Part shown: in pieces, positions 8,411-15,447 of the stretch | How positions within the stretch are numbered: position 1 is the stretch's first letter | Layout of the letters: each line of letters begins with the position of its first letter | Assembly: GCA_938030665.1 (NCBI GenBank) | Contig: CALHHY010000005.1 | Location: 1-39,104 of the forward strand | DNA length: 39,104 nucleotides | Source of the DNA: an uncultured Litoreibacter sp. | Lineage (GTDB): Bacteria; Pseudomonadota; Alphaproteobacteria; Rhodobacterales; Rhodobacteraceae | Reading direction: 5' to 3' | Notes under the pieces: model-generated | Told to the model about the DNA's origin: nothing | Database searches by the model: none | Seen by the model: the letters and a program-made list of their open reading frames with translations, nothing else | Program-made: the position numbers and the translations under genes

Positions 8411-8450
8411 CGTTTCTTTCGATTAGCGGCAAAACGAAACTCGAAGTCAA
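8411..8450 (-). promoter_or_regulatory. TRAP operon promoter with DeoR-like operator boxes
   Basis: Read on the minus strand, TTGACT (8450-8445) and GCTAAT (8427-8422) are spaced by 17 bases and make a plausible sigma-70-type promoter. GTTTCGTTTT (8440-8431) lies in the spacer, and CGAAAGAAACG (8421-8411) lies directly after the -10. That last 11-base string occurs identically on the plus strand at 9254-9264 in the regulator's own promoter. This arrangement fits repression by the adjacent DeoR-family protein. The promoter assignment is by eye. Confidence 0.6.
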
Positions 8451-8459
8451 GACAACTCT

Positions 8460-9221
8460 TTACGCCGAGGAAAGAATCAACTCGATCTCATGTGCCGCGC
8501 AAGCCGTCTGAATCCATGGCTGCGGCGCAGCATCTGTGACGATTGTGTGCAGATCCGACAGATTGCCCAGCTTGACCGGCGCGCTGCGCCCGAACTTGCT
8601 GCTGTCGATCGCAAGGATGACATGGCGGGCATGGGTCATCATCGCGCGACAGACCTGCACCTCCGCTAGATCATAATCAAGCAGGGTGCCGTCCTCCGCC
8701 ACCGCCGCCGCCCCGATCAGCGCAAAGTCGACCCGGAACTGGCGCAGGTAATCCACCGCCTCCGCCCCCAGTATCGCGCCGTCTGACCGGCGCAAAGCGC
8801 CGCCCGGAACAATGACCTCCACGCCCGGAAAAGCCCTTATTTCAGACGCTAAATCTACATTGTCCGTTATGATTCGCAGCTGCTGGTGGCCCGATAAAAG
8901 CCGCGCTGCCTGCGCTGTCGTGGTGCCAGCGTTCAGAAACATGGCGCAGGTCTGCGGGATGCGCCCCGCGACAGCCGCGCCGATGGCCTGTTTGGCAGGC
9001 ATCGCGTCGGTCAGCCGCTGTGCGGGGCTGGTATATTCGACCCCCCCCACCATGGCCGCGCCGCCGTGGAAGCGCACGACGTGATGCAGCTCCGCCAGGG
9101 CTTGCAGATCCTTGCGGATCGTCTGCGGGGAGGTTGCGAAGCGGGTTGCCAGATCTTCCACCCGGACACGCTGCTGCGCCTCAATCACGGTCAGGATTTT
9201 TCGTTGGCGTTGGCTGAGCAA
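8460..9221 (-). CDS. DeoR/GlpR-family transcriptional repressor
   Basis: A 253-residue regulator with an N-terminal winged helix-turn-helix (about 6-55, including VEDLATRFATSPQTIRKDLQAL) and a C-terminal DeoR sugar-phosphate sensor domain (FLNAGTTTAQAARLL; DFALIGAAAVAEDGTLLDYDLAEVQVCRAMM is the GlpR-like signature, in part). The start is TTG at 9221 with AAAGGGG a few bases upstream; no better ATG exists. It is the gene immediately upstream of the TRAP operon on the same strand. TTTCGTTT boxes lie in both its own promoter and the TRAP promoter, so autoregulation plus control of transport is likely. DeoR proteins usually respond to a phosphorylated intermediate, here plausibly a product of the PfkB kinase or DHAP-like aldolase product. 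Confidence 0.88.
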   Translation of the reverse strand: MLSQRQRKILTVIEAQQRVRVEDLATRFATSPQTIRKDLQALAELHHVVRFHGGAAMVGGVEYTSPAQRLTDAMPAKQAIGAAVAGRIPQTCAMFLNAGTTTAQAARLLSGHQQLRIITDNVDLASEIRAFPGVEVIVPGGALRRSDGAILGAEAVDYLRQFRVDFALIGAAAVAEDGTLLDYDLAEVQVCRAMMTHARHVILAIDSSKFGRSAPVKLGNLSDLHTIVTDAAPQPWIQTACAAHEIELILSSA

Positions 9222-9244
9222 GGTGATCCCCTTTCGCAGCCACA

Positions 9245-9295
9245 GCTTACAAACGAAAGAAACGAAATATCAATCCCTGAATCATCTTTCGTTTC
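9245..9295 (-). promoter_or_regulatory. Regulator promoter with tandem TTTCGTTT boxes
   Basis: Read on the minus strand, TTGATA (9273-9268) and TGTAAG (9251-9246) form a weak promoter with a 16-base spacer. The spacer and -10 contain the direct repeat TTTCGTTTCTTTCGTTT (9267-9251), two eight-base boxes with a nine-base period. A third box in opposite orientation, CTTTCGTTTC on the plus strand, lies upstream at 9286-9295. The same box type occurs at the TRAP promoter. TTTCGTTT-like half-sites are typical of DeoR/GlpR regulators, so this is probably the autoregulatory operator. Confidence 0.65.
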
Positions 9296-9302
9296 AGGCA
9301 AA

Positions 9303-9335
9303 TAAAAAGACCGCCGACACGTAGGTATCGGCGGC
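9303..9335 (-). terminator. Rho-independent terminator of the acidic cytochrome c gene
   Basis: On the minus strand a stem CCGCCGA/TCGGCGG (9334-9328 with 9317-9311) with a ten-base loop is followed by TTTTT and more T (9308-9302). It lies 28 bases after the stop of the cytochrome gene at 9363, and separates that gene from the DeoR regulator. Confidence 0.85.
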
Positions 9336-9362
9336 CGTGGTCGGATGACCTGTTATCGAAAC

Positions 9363-10106
9363 CTATTCCACGGGGTTTGCAGCGAACCATCCTGCGATCA
9401 GGCGCCGGGCGTCAGCGTCCCGAACCTTGAAATTCATCTTGGTCCCTGTGGCGAAACCTGCGGGATCCTCAAGCCAGGCTGTCAGGTTTTCCTCGGTCCA
9501 GACCTCACCGGCGGCATTCAGTTCTTCCAAGGCAGAGGAGTAGCGATAGCCTTCCACCGCGCCGATGGGACGACCAAAGACGCCGACCAAATGAGGCCCG
9601 ACCCCGTTTCGGTCGCGTGCCACCTGATGGCAGGAGGAGCATTTACGCAGCTCGCGCTCCGCTGCGGCAAGCTCCTCATCGGTAAGTGAAGTGTTGCTGA
9701 CGACAGCGGTCCCGGCATCTGCCACGGGGGATTTCGCTTCGGGCCCATCGGTCTCAGCCACCTCGACTTCTTCTAAATCGGCATCAACCGGCAGCTCGTC
9801 CGTCTCAACAGCCTCGTCGGCATGAGTGCCGGTTTCAGCCTCTTCTGCCGTCTCGTCTTGCGCGTCATCTTGAGGGGTGTCGGCTTCTGCAACGACCTCG
9901 GCCACTTCCTCGGGCGCCGCTTCCGCCTCAGGTTCCGGTTCAGGTATCACCTCTTCTTCAGCCACGTCTTCTTCGATATCCACGACCTGATAGGCCAGCT
10001 CCGACGTGGTGGCGGGGCGGTAGATCGCGCCGGATCCGTCCTTCAGGACCAGAAAGCCCAGCAACGGCAGGCCGAATGTGACAGTGAAAAAGACGAAATT
10101 GTTCAT
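9363..10106 (-). CDS. Membrane-anchored monohaem cytochrome c with long acidic linker
   Basis: A 247-residue protein with three parts. An uncleaved N-terminal helix (about 3-21) anchors it in the inner membrane. A low-complexity linker (about 44-125) is rich in Glu, Asp, Ala and Pro. The C-terminal class I cytochrome c domain has C156-S-S-C-H160, the segment NGVGPHLVGVFGRP, and probable axial Met224 (GTKMNF). This is the architecture of cytochrome c-y electron shuttles between the bc1 complex and oxidases in Rhodobacterales. The start at 10106 precedes the hydrophobic anchor directly and has AAGG upstream; an earlier ATG at 10151 would add a non-hydrophobic leader. It is a single-gene unit between two sugar loci with its own terminator. 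A second, shorter homologue lies at 33671-34198. Confidence 0.88.
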   Translation of the reverse strand: MNNFVFFTVTFGLPLLGFLVLKDGSGAIYRPATTSELAYQVVDIEEDVAEEEVIPEPEPEAEAAPEEVAEVVAEADTPQDDAQDETAEEAETGTHADEAVETDELPVDADLEEVEVAETDGPEAKSPVADAGTAVVSNTSLTDEELAAAERELRKCSSCHQVARDRNGVGPHLVGVFGRPIGAVEGYRYSSALEELNAAGEVWTEENLTAWLEDPAGFATGTKMNFKVRDADARRLIAGWFAANPVE

Positions 10107-10204
10107 CAGGGTACCCTTGAGTTCTGCGAGTAGCCCTAAGGTGGGTCGCAATCAGGCGCAGACAAGCGCCCGATTGATAAGAATTTCGCGCAAAATCGCC
10201 GCAT

Positions 10205-10224
10205 GCCCCGGCGAAAACCGGGGC
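10205..10224. terminator. GC-rich hairpin downstream of the ABC ATPase gene
   Basis: A perfect stem GCCCCGG/CCGGGGC with a six-base loop lies 15 bases after the ATPase stop. On the minus strand it is followed by a mixed sequence rather than a T run, so it may be a weak or Rho-assisted terminator or a 3'-end stabiliser. Confidence 0.45.
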
Positions 10225-10239
10225 GTGGCAGATCACCCT

Positions 10240-11298
10240 TTAGCGGATGCGGGCCTCGGTCTTGCCGTCAAACAGCATCGCGCGGGGCAGATCCAGCGTC
10301 AGACCGACGGTGGAGCCTTCGCTGGAACGGTCATCACCGCGTTCTTCCACGATGATTTTCTCGCCGGTCTCGCTCATCAGGTAGGCGTAGGAGACGCCGC
10401 CAAGGGCTTCGGTCAGCTCCACCCGGTGCGTATTGCCCTTGGGATCGATGATCAAGTGCTCAGGCCGCAAGCCGATGGAAACGGGCGTCCCCTCCGATGG
10501 CATTTCAACCGCAAGAGATACGGATTTCTGCAGCCCCGGCACCTCGACCTGACCGCCTTTGACAGTGCCATTAAGGAAGTTCATCGCAGGCGAGCCGATG
10601 AAGCCTGCCACGAATTTATTGTCAGGGTTGCGGTACAGCTCTAGCGGGGCGCCAACCTGTTCGATGCGGCCTGCGCGCAGCACCACGATCTTGTCGGCCA
10701 GCGTCATGGCCTCCACCTGGTCGTGGGTCACATAGATCATCGTAGCGCCGATTTCCTTATGCAGGCGCGCGATTTCCACCCTCATTTCAACGCGCAGCTC
10801 GGCGTCGAGATTGGAGAGCGGCTCGTCAAACAGGAACACTTCCGGCCCGCGGACAATGGCCCGCCCGATGGAAACCCGCTGCCGCTGACCACCCGACAGG
10901 GCCGCTGGCTTTCGCGCCAGATAGTCGTCAAGCTTCAGGATACGCGTGGCCTCCGCGACCTTCTCCTCAATGACGTTCTTGGGGTGGCCGTTCATCTTGA
11001 GGCCAAATCCCATATTCTCCTTCACCGTCATATGCGGGTAGAGGGCATAGGTCTGGAACACCATGGCGACGCCACGCTCCGACGGGTCCATGCGGGTGAC
11101 GTCCCGTTCCCCGATATGGACAGAGCCTTCGGTGATTTCCTCAAGACCCGCGATCATGCGCAGCAGCGTTGACTTGCCGCAGCCCGAGGGGCCCACGAAG
11201 ACGCAGAACTCTCCATCGCCGATATCCAGGTCGACGCCATGCATCACCTGCACGTCGCCGTAGCGCTTGATCACGTTTCTGATTGTCAATCCGGACAT
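10240..11298 (-). CDS. ABC transporter ATP-binding protein, MalK/UgpC type
   Basis: A 352-residue carbohydrate ABC ATPase with Walker A GPSGCGKST (36-44), Q-loop FQTYALYPHMTV (81-92), signature LSGGQ (134-138), Walker B VFLFDEP (154-160) and the switch His in VTHDQVEAMT. A C-terminal TOBE/MalK regulatory domain (about 240-352) contains SIGLRPEHL. It energises sugar import by the binding protein and permeases encoded divergently at 12242-15416. The single ATPase would form the homodimer of a CUT1 system. It lies 25 bases after iclR, so regulator and ATPase form a leftward two-gene operon, separate from the rest of the transporter. Such ATPases can be shared between several CUT1 systems. Confidence 0.93.
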   Translation of the reverse strand: MSGLTIRNVIKRYGDVQVMHGVDLDIGDGEFCVFVGPSGCGKSTLLRMIAGLEEITEGSVHIGERDVTRMDPSERGVAMVFQTYALYPHMTVKENMGFGLKMNGHPKNVIEEKVAEATRILKLDDYLARKPAALSGGQRQRVSIGRAIVRGPEVFLFDEPLSNLDAELRVEMRVEIARLHKEIGATMIYVTHDQVEAMTLADKIVVLRAGRIEQVGAPLELYRNPDNKFVAGFIGSPAMNFLNGTVKGGQVEVPGLQKSVSLAVEMPSEGTPVSIGLRPEHLIIDPKGNTHRVELTEALGGVSYAYLMSETGEKIIVEERGDDRSSEGSTVGLTLDLPRAMLFDGKTEARIR

Positions 11299-11323
11299 CG
11301 GAAATCTCCCTTTCTGGAGTTAA

Positions 11324-12121
11324 TTAGGCGTGTTCTCGTAATTGGTCGGGGAAGCGCCAGCTTTCGGCGTCTTCGGCAATGCGGCTAACGGCTTCTTTCA
11401 TCTGGGGCACCAGCGCCTCGAGCTCGGAGAGGCTGTGGCGCTCGGTATCGGTGGTGATTGACAGGCCCCCCATCACGCGGCCGGACTGCGACAGGATCGG
11501 CACGGCCACGCAGATGATGCCGGGCTCGTGCTCCTCATTGTCAAAGGCAAAGCCGCGGCTGCGGATCTGGCCAAGCTCGGCGCGCAGCTTGGTAGGGGTG
11601 GCCAGGGTGTTGGGGGTGAAACGGTGGAAGCTCTGCATCTCGATGACGCGGTCCTGCTCGTTGTCATTGAGGAAGGCCAGCATCGCCTTGCCGACCCCGG
11701 TGCAATAGACCGGGCCGACCTTGCCGGCCTGACTGTACATATCCAGCGGCACCCGCGCGTTGCGCTTGTCGACATACAGCACCTGCCCGTGGTCAAGCTG
11801 CGCCAGATGCACGGTCTCGCCAACACTGGCGGAAAGCTCATCAATGCGGTCGCGCGCGACCGGCGCAAGCGAAGACGCGCGCCAGGCCTGATGGGCCAGC
11901 CGCACCAGCCGCACGCCAAGCGAATAGGATTGCCGGTCTGCGTCGTAAGACACCATGCCCTGCTGCGTCAGCGTTTGCAGCAGGCGGTAAAGGGTGGCTT
12001 TCGGAAAATCGGAGGCCTCAAGCAGATCGGTGAACCTGACAGGGCGTCCAAAAGACGCAACCATATCAAGCACATCCAATGCTTTCCCCACGGTGCCGGC
12101 CTGATGCGAGCGCTCAGCCAT
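11324..12121 (-). CDS. IclR-family transcriptional regulator
   Basis: A 265-residue IclR protein. The N-terminal winged helix (about 10-70) includes RFTDLLEASDFPKATLYRLLQTL, and the C-terminal effector domain (about 85-250) contains the family segments GETVHLAQLDHGQVLYVDK, CTGVGKAMLAFL and GIICVAVPIL. The gene is divergent from the galactoside binding-protein gene and upstream of the ABC ATPase. The 120-base shared control region holds three palindromes, so it most likely controls both directions. The effector is probably galactose, a galactoside, galactonate or a later intermediate such as KDGal; sequence does not tell which. IclR members can be repressors or activators. Confidence 0.9.
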   Translation of the reverse strand: MAERSHQAGTVGKALDVLDMVASFGRPVRFTDLLEASDFPKATLYRLLQTLTQQGMVSYDADRQSYSLGVRLVRLAHQAWRASSLAPVARDRIDELSASVGETVHLAQLDHGQVLYVDKRNARVPLDMYSQAGKVGPVYCTGVGKAMLAFLNDNEQDRVIEMQSFHRFTPNTLATPTKLRAELGQIRSRGFAFDNEEHEPGIICVAVPILSQSGRVMGGLSITTDTERHSLSELEALVPQMKEAVSRIAEDAESWRFPDQLREHA

Positions 12122-12158
12122 TTTTCCTCCCTCATACTCCCCCTCCCAGAGAAGCCTG

Positions 12159-12188
12159 TTGACAAGCCTAACCGAGTCGCGGTTAAGT
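12159..12188 (+). promoter_or_regulatory. Predicted promoter of the galactoside transport operon
   Basis: A consensus TTGACA is at 12159-12164. The best -10 is TTAAGT (12183-12188) at an 18-base spacing, a three-of-six match to TATAAT. A poor -10 behind a perfect -35 is common at activated promoters. The first operator-like palindrome covers the spacer and the -10. Confidence 0.5.
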
Positions 12189-12224
12189 TTTCAATATGCA
12201 AAACTAAGTTTCAGTATTTGAAAC
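12169..12224. promoter_or_regulatory. Three tandem operator-like palindromes (probable IclR sites)
   Basis: Site A is TAACCG-N5-CGGTTA (12169-12185). Site B is GTTTTCAATATGCAAAAC (12187-12204), arms of five. Site C is GTTTCA-N5-TGAAAC (12208-12224). Centres are about 18.5 and 20.5 bases apart, close to two helical turns, which would put bound dimers on nearly the same face of the DNA. The array lies between the divergent iclR and binding-protein genes and ends 17 bases before the ATG at 12242. A and C share the same 6-5-6 geometry but not the same bases. Confidence 0.65.
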
Positions 12225-12241
12225 ATCCTAGGGAGGACTAC

Positions 12242-13501
12242 ATGCATAAATTCTTGAAGGCGTCCACCGCGGCGCTTGCAATGGCTGTTGCGGCTGGCGC
12301 TGCCAACGCTGACGGCCACGCGCTTTCGGGCGATCTTGTCATCTTCTCGGACATGTCCAACCCTGCGCCGCGCGCAGTGATGGAAGGCATGGTCGAGCGG
12401 TTCGGCGAACTGCACCCCGACCTGAACATCGAGCTGACGGTGATCGACCGTGAGGCCTACAAAACCCAGATCCGCAACTTCCTGACGGCCAACACGCCAG
12501 ACGTTGCCAACTGGTACGCCGCCAACCGGATGCGCCCCTTCGTGGACGCGGGCCTGTTTGAAGACATCTCCGACGTCTGGGCCGACCCACAGCTGGACGG
12601 CCTGGCCTCCACCAAAGGCGCGATGACGCTCGACGGCAAGCAGTGGGGCGTGCCCTATACCTACTACCAGTGGGGCGTGTACTACCGCAAAGACATCTAT
12701 GAAGAGCTGGGCCTGAAAGAGCCTACCTCCTTCGAAGAGGAAATTGCGAACTGCCAGGCCATCCTGGACTCGGGCCGCAAGTGCTACACCATCGGCACCA
12801 AATTCCTGTGGACCGCCGGCGGCTGGTTTGACTACATCAACATGCGTACCAACGGCTACGACTTCCACTCCGCCCTGCTGGCCGGTGAGAAGAAGTGGGA
12901 CAGCGACGAGGTCCGCGCGACCTTCGCCAACTGGCGCACGCTGATCGACATGGGCGCGTTTGTGGACAACCACACCTCCTACAGCTGGCAGGAATCGCTG
13001 CCCTTCATCGTCTCGGGTGAAGCCGCGGCGATCCTGAAAGGCAACTTCGCCGTACCACCGCTGCGCGAAGCAGGTCTGGATGACAGCAAGCTCGACTTCT
13101 ACCAGTTCCCGGCCATCACCGATGGTATCGCGCTGGCTGAAGACGCCCCAACGGACACGTTCCACATCCCATCGGGTGCCTCGAACAAGGAAGCTGCGAA
13201 AGAGTTCCTGAAGTTCGTTGTCTCGGCCGAGAACCAGACGCTGATCAACGCGGGCGACGCGCTTGGCCAGCTGCCAGTCAACGCCAACTCCTCCGTGGAT
13301 GACGACAAGTTCCTGAAGGAAGGCTTCGCGATGCTGTCCTCCAACAGCCCCGGCGGCGTGGCACAGTTCTTCGACCGTGACGCCCCAGCCGAAATGGCGA
13401 AGGTCGGCATGGAAGGCCTGCAGGAGTTCATGGTCAGACCCGACGAGCTGGACAACATCCTGGCCCGTTTGGACAAAGCGGCCGAGCGTATCTACAAATA
13501 A
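12242..13501 (+). CDS. Carbohydrate ABC transporter substrate-binding protein (CUT1, extracellular family 1)
   Basis: A 419-residue periplasmic binding protein with a signal peptide cleaved after ANA (residue 23; mature start DGHALSG). The body has typical family 1 features: VIFSDMSNPAPRAVMEGMVERF near the N terminus, the aromatic binding segment GVPYTYYQWGVYYRKD, and the hinge region IVSGEAAAILKGNF. GGGAGG lies nine bases before the ATG. It is the first gene of a rightward operon with two permeases and galactoside-degrading enzymes, so its ligand is probably an alpha- or beta-galactoside such as an oligosaccharide or galactosylglycerol. The ligand is inferred from context. Codon use (many C-ending codons) suggests high expression. 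Confidence 0.93.
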   Translation: MHKFLKASTAALAMAVAAGAANADGHALSGDLVIFSDMSNPAPRAVMEGMVERFGELHPDLNIELTVIDREAYKTQIRNFLTANTPDVANWYAANRMRPFVDAGLFEDISDVWADPQLDGLASTKGAMTLDGKQWGVPYTYYQWGVYYRKDIYEELGLKEPTSFEEEIANCQAILDSGRKCYTIGTKFLWTAGGWFDYINMRTNGYDFHSALLAGEKKWDSDEVRATFANWRTLIDMGAFVDNHTSYSWQESLPFIVSGEAAAILKGNFAVPPLREAGLDDSKLDFYQFPAITDGIALAEDAPTDTFHIPSGASNKEAAKEFLKFVVSAENQTLINAGDALGQLPVNANSSVDDDKFLKEGFAMLSSNSPGGVAQFFDRDAPAEMAKVGMEGLQEFMVRPDELDNILARLDKAAERIYK

Positions 13502-13522
13502 TCACCCCAGAGGTGACATAGC

Positions 13523-13550
13523 GGTAAGGCGGGGCTATCCTCGCCTTACC
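13523..13550 (+). other. Intercistronic hairpin after the binding-protein gene
   Basis: A perfect nine-base stem GGTAAGGCG/CGCCTTACC (13523-13531, 13542-13550) with a ten-base loop begins 21 bases after the binding-protein stop. No T run follows, so it is unlikely to be a complete terminator. Hairpins in this position in sugar ABC operons protect the upstream mRNA from 3' exonucleases and help make binding protein in excess over permeases; that role is inferred here. Confidence 0.75.
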
Positions 13551-13636
13551 CATTCAAAATAGCACATTTGCAAGCCGACGCCCTCGCCTTTCATATGCGC
13601 TTTTTCGCATGAGACTGACCCGTGGGAGGATCTGTC

Positions 13637-14569
13637 ATGGCCAACATTGCCGTACCTCAAACCGAATATGCCCAACCGCGCGAACGCGGCTGGTACAAAC
13701 GAAACGAGATTGCGGTCACGCCCTGGCTGTTCCTGATACCGGGCATCCTGTTTTTCATGGTCTATGTGATCATCCCGATTTTCCAGTCTTTCTACTACTC
13801 CACCCTGTCATGGGACGGGCTGGGGGAGGCCGAGTTTATCGGCCTGTCCAACTATTCCGAGCTTTGGGATGACAGCGCCTTCTACACGTCGCTACGCAAC
13901 AACATTATCTGGCTTTTCCTCTACCTGCTGGCCATCCCCGCGGGTCTGGGCATCGCGCTTTTGCTGAACCAGACGGTGTTTGGCATCCGCCTTTACAAGT
14001 CGCTCTTCTTCTTCCCGTTCGTGATCAGCCAAGTGGTCGTGGGCCTTGTCTTCGGCTGGTTCTACGACCCCACATTCGGGCTGTTCAACATCGCCCTTGG
14101 CTGGTTCGGGCTGGGTCCGATCAACGTGCTGGGGGACGAGAATTACGTGACCTACGGCATCATCGCCGCAGGCCTGTGGCCGCAGACGGCCTATTGCATG
14201 ATCCTTTACCTTACCGGTCTGAACGCCGTTGACCCCGAGCAGATCGAGGCCGCAAGGCTGGACGGCGCGAAGCGACTGAAAATGCTGTGGTATGTCGTGA
14301 TCCCGCAATTGAAACCCGCCACCTTCATCGCCTTCGTCGTGACAATCATCGGCGCGCTGCGATCCTTTGACCTGATCTCGATCATGACCAACGGCGGGCC
14401 GTTCGGCGAAAGCCGGGTGCTCAGCTTCTACATGTTCGAGGTGGCGCTGTCCGAGTACGGGTTCCGCATGGGCTATGGCGCGGCCATCGCCGTGGTGCTG
14501 TTCCTGATCATGTTGGTGTTCATCACCTACTTCCTCTACTCCATGTACCAAGAAGAGAAGGGGCGCTAA
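13637..14569 (+). CDS. Carbohydrate ABC transporter permease (MalF type)
   Basis: A 310-residue inner-membrane protein with six predicted helices, beginning at about residue 30 (TPWLFLIPGILFFMVYVIIP). It has the CUT1 EAA loop EAARLDGAKRLKMLWYVVIP, which contacts the ATPase. The start at 13637 has GGGAGG seven bases upstream; an in-frame GTG at 13622 overlaps this ribosome site. It is separated from the second permease by a single base. With that permease it forms the membrane channel for the sugar bound by the product of 12242-13501. Confidence 0.93.
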   Translation: MANIAVPQTEYAQPRERGWYKRNEIAVTPWLFLIPGILFFMVYVIIPIFQSFYYSTLSWDGLGEAEFIGLSNYSELWDDSAFYTSLRNNIIWLFLYLLAIPAGLGIALLLNQTVFGIRLYKSLFFFPFVISQVVVGLVFGWFYDPTFGLFNIALGWFGLGPINVLGDENYVTYGIIAAGLWPQTAYCMILYLTGLNAVDPEQIEAARLDGAKRLKMLWYVVIPQLKPATFIAFVVTIIGALRSFDLISIMTNGGPFGESRVLSFYMFEVALSEYGFRMGYGAAIAVVLFLIMLVFITYFLYSMYQEEKGR

Positions 14570-14570
14570 G

Positions 14571-15416
14571 ATGTTTCCTACACCCATCGAAAAGTCGAGC
14601 CCCGGTGCGCAGATTGCCTACAAGACGCTGCTGCCCATCTCCCTTCTGATCTGGCTGGCGCCGCTGCTGGCGGTGGCGCTCTTCTCCATCAAGCCCGATA
14701 GCGACTTCACCACGGGGAACTACTGGGGGCTGCCATCAAGTTTTGAGGGCTTTGCCAATTACGGGCTGGTCTTCACCTCCGACATGCCACGTTACATGCT
14801 GAATTCGATCCTGATCACGGTGCCTACTGTGATCGGCTGCATCGTCCTCAGCTCGATGACCGGGTTTGCGCTTGGCATCTACAAGTTCAAGGCCAATATC
14901 TGGGTCTTCTTTATGTTCGTGGCCGGCAACTTCGTTCCCTTCCAGATCCTTATGGTGCCGGTGCGCGACCTGACGCTGGACATGGGGCTCTACAATACCA
15001 TCCCCGGCCTGGTCCTGTTCCACATCGCGTTCCAGACGGGGTTCTGCACGCTCTTCATGCGTAACTTTATCCGCGCCCTGCCCTATGAGCTGGTGGAGGC
15101 CGCGCGGGTCGAGGGGATCTCCGAATGGCGCATCTTCTGGTACGTGGTCATGCCGCTGATGAAGCCCGCGCTGGCCGCCATGGCGGTGCTGATCTTCACC
15201 TTCATCTGGAACGACTACTTCTGGGCGGTCGTGCTGACGCAGGGTGTTGAGTCACAACCTGTTACAGCCGGCATTACGTCTTTCAACGCGCAGTTCCGTG
15301 CGGCATACCACCTGATGAGCGCAGGCTCGATTGTGGCAGCCCTTCCGCCGGTGGCCATGTTCTTCCTGATGCAGAAACACTTCATCGCTGGCCTGACCCT
15401 GGGTGCCGTGAAATAG
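14571..15416 (+). CDS. Carbohydrate ABC transporter permease (MalG type)
   Basis: A 281-residue inner-membrane protein with six predicted helices, starting with a cytoplasmic N-terminus and a first helix near 18-40. The EAA loop is EAARVEGISEWRIFWYVVMP, followed by the conserved FTFIWNDYFWAVVL segment. It starts one base after the first permease stop, so the two are translated together and should be made in equal amounts. The gene ends 31 bases before the GH36 gene, which keeps transport and hydrolysis in one transcript. Confidence 0.93.
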   Translation: MFPTPIEKSSPGAQIAYKTLLPISLLIWLAPLLAVALFSIKPDSDFTTGNYWGLPSSFEGFANYGLVFTSDMPRYMLNSILITVPTVIGCIVLSSMTGFALGIYKFKANIWVFFMFVAGNFVPFQILMVPVRDLTLDMGLYNTIPGLVLFHIAFQTGFCTLFMRNFIRALPYELVEAARVEGISEWRIFWYVVMPLMKPALAAMAVLIFTFIWNDYFWAVVLTQGVESQPVTAGITSFNAQFRAAYHLMSAGSIVAALPPVAMFFLMQKHFIAGLTLGAVK

Positions 15417-15447
15417 GCCCTCCGGGCACGAGACGTAAGAGAATCGA

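Noticed and set aside
12191..13165. A 324-codon open frame antisense to the sugar-binding protein gene
   Set aside because: It lies within a clear binding-protein gene with signal peptide; no ribosome site or domain.
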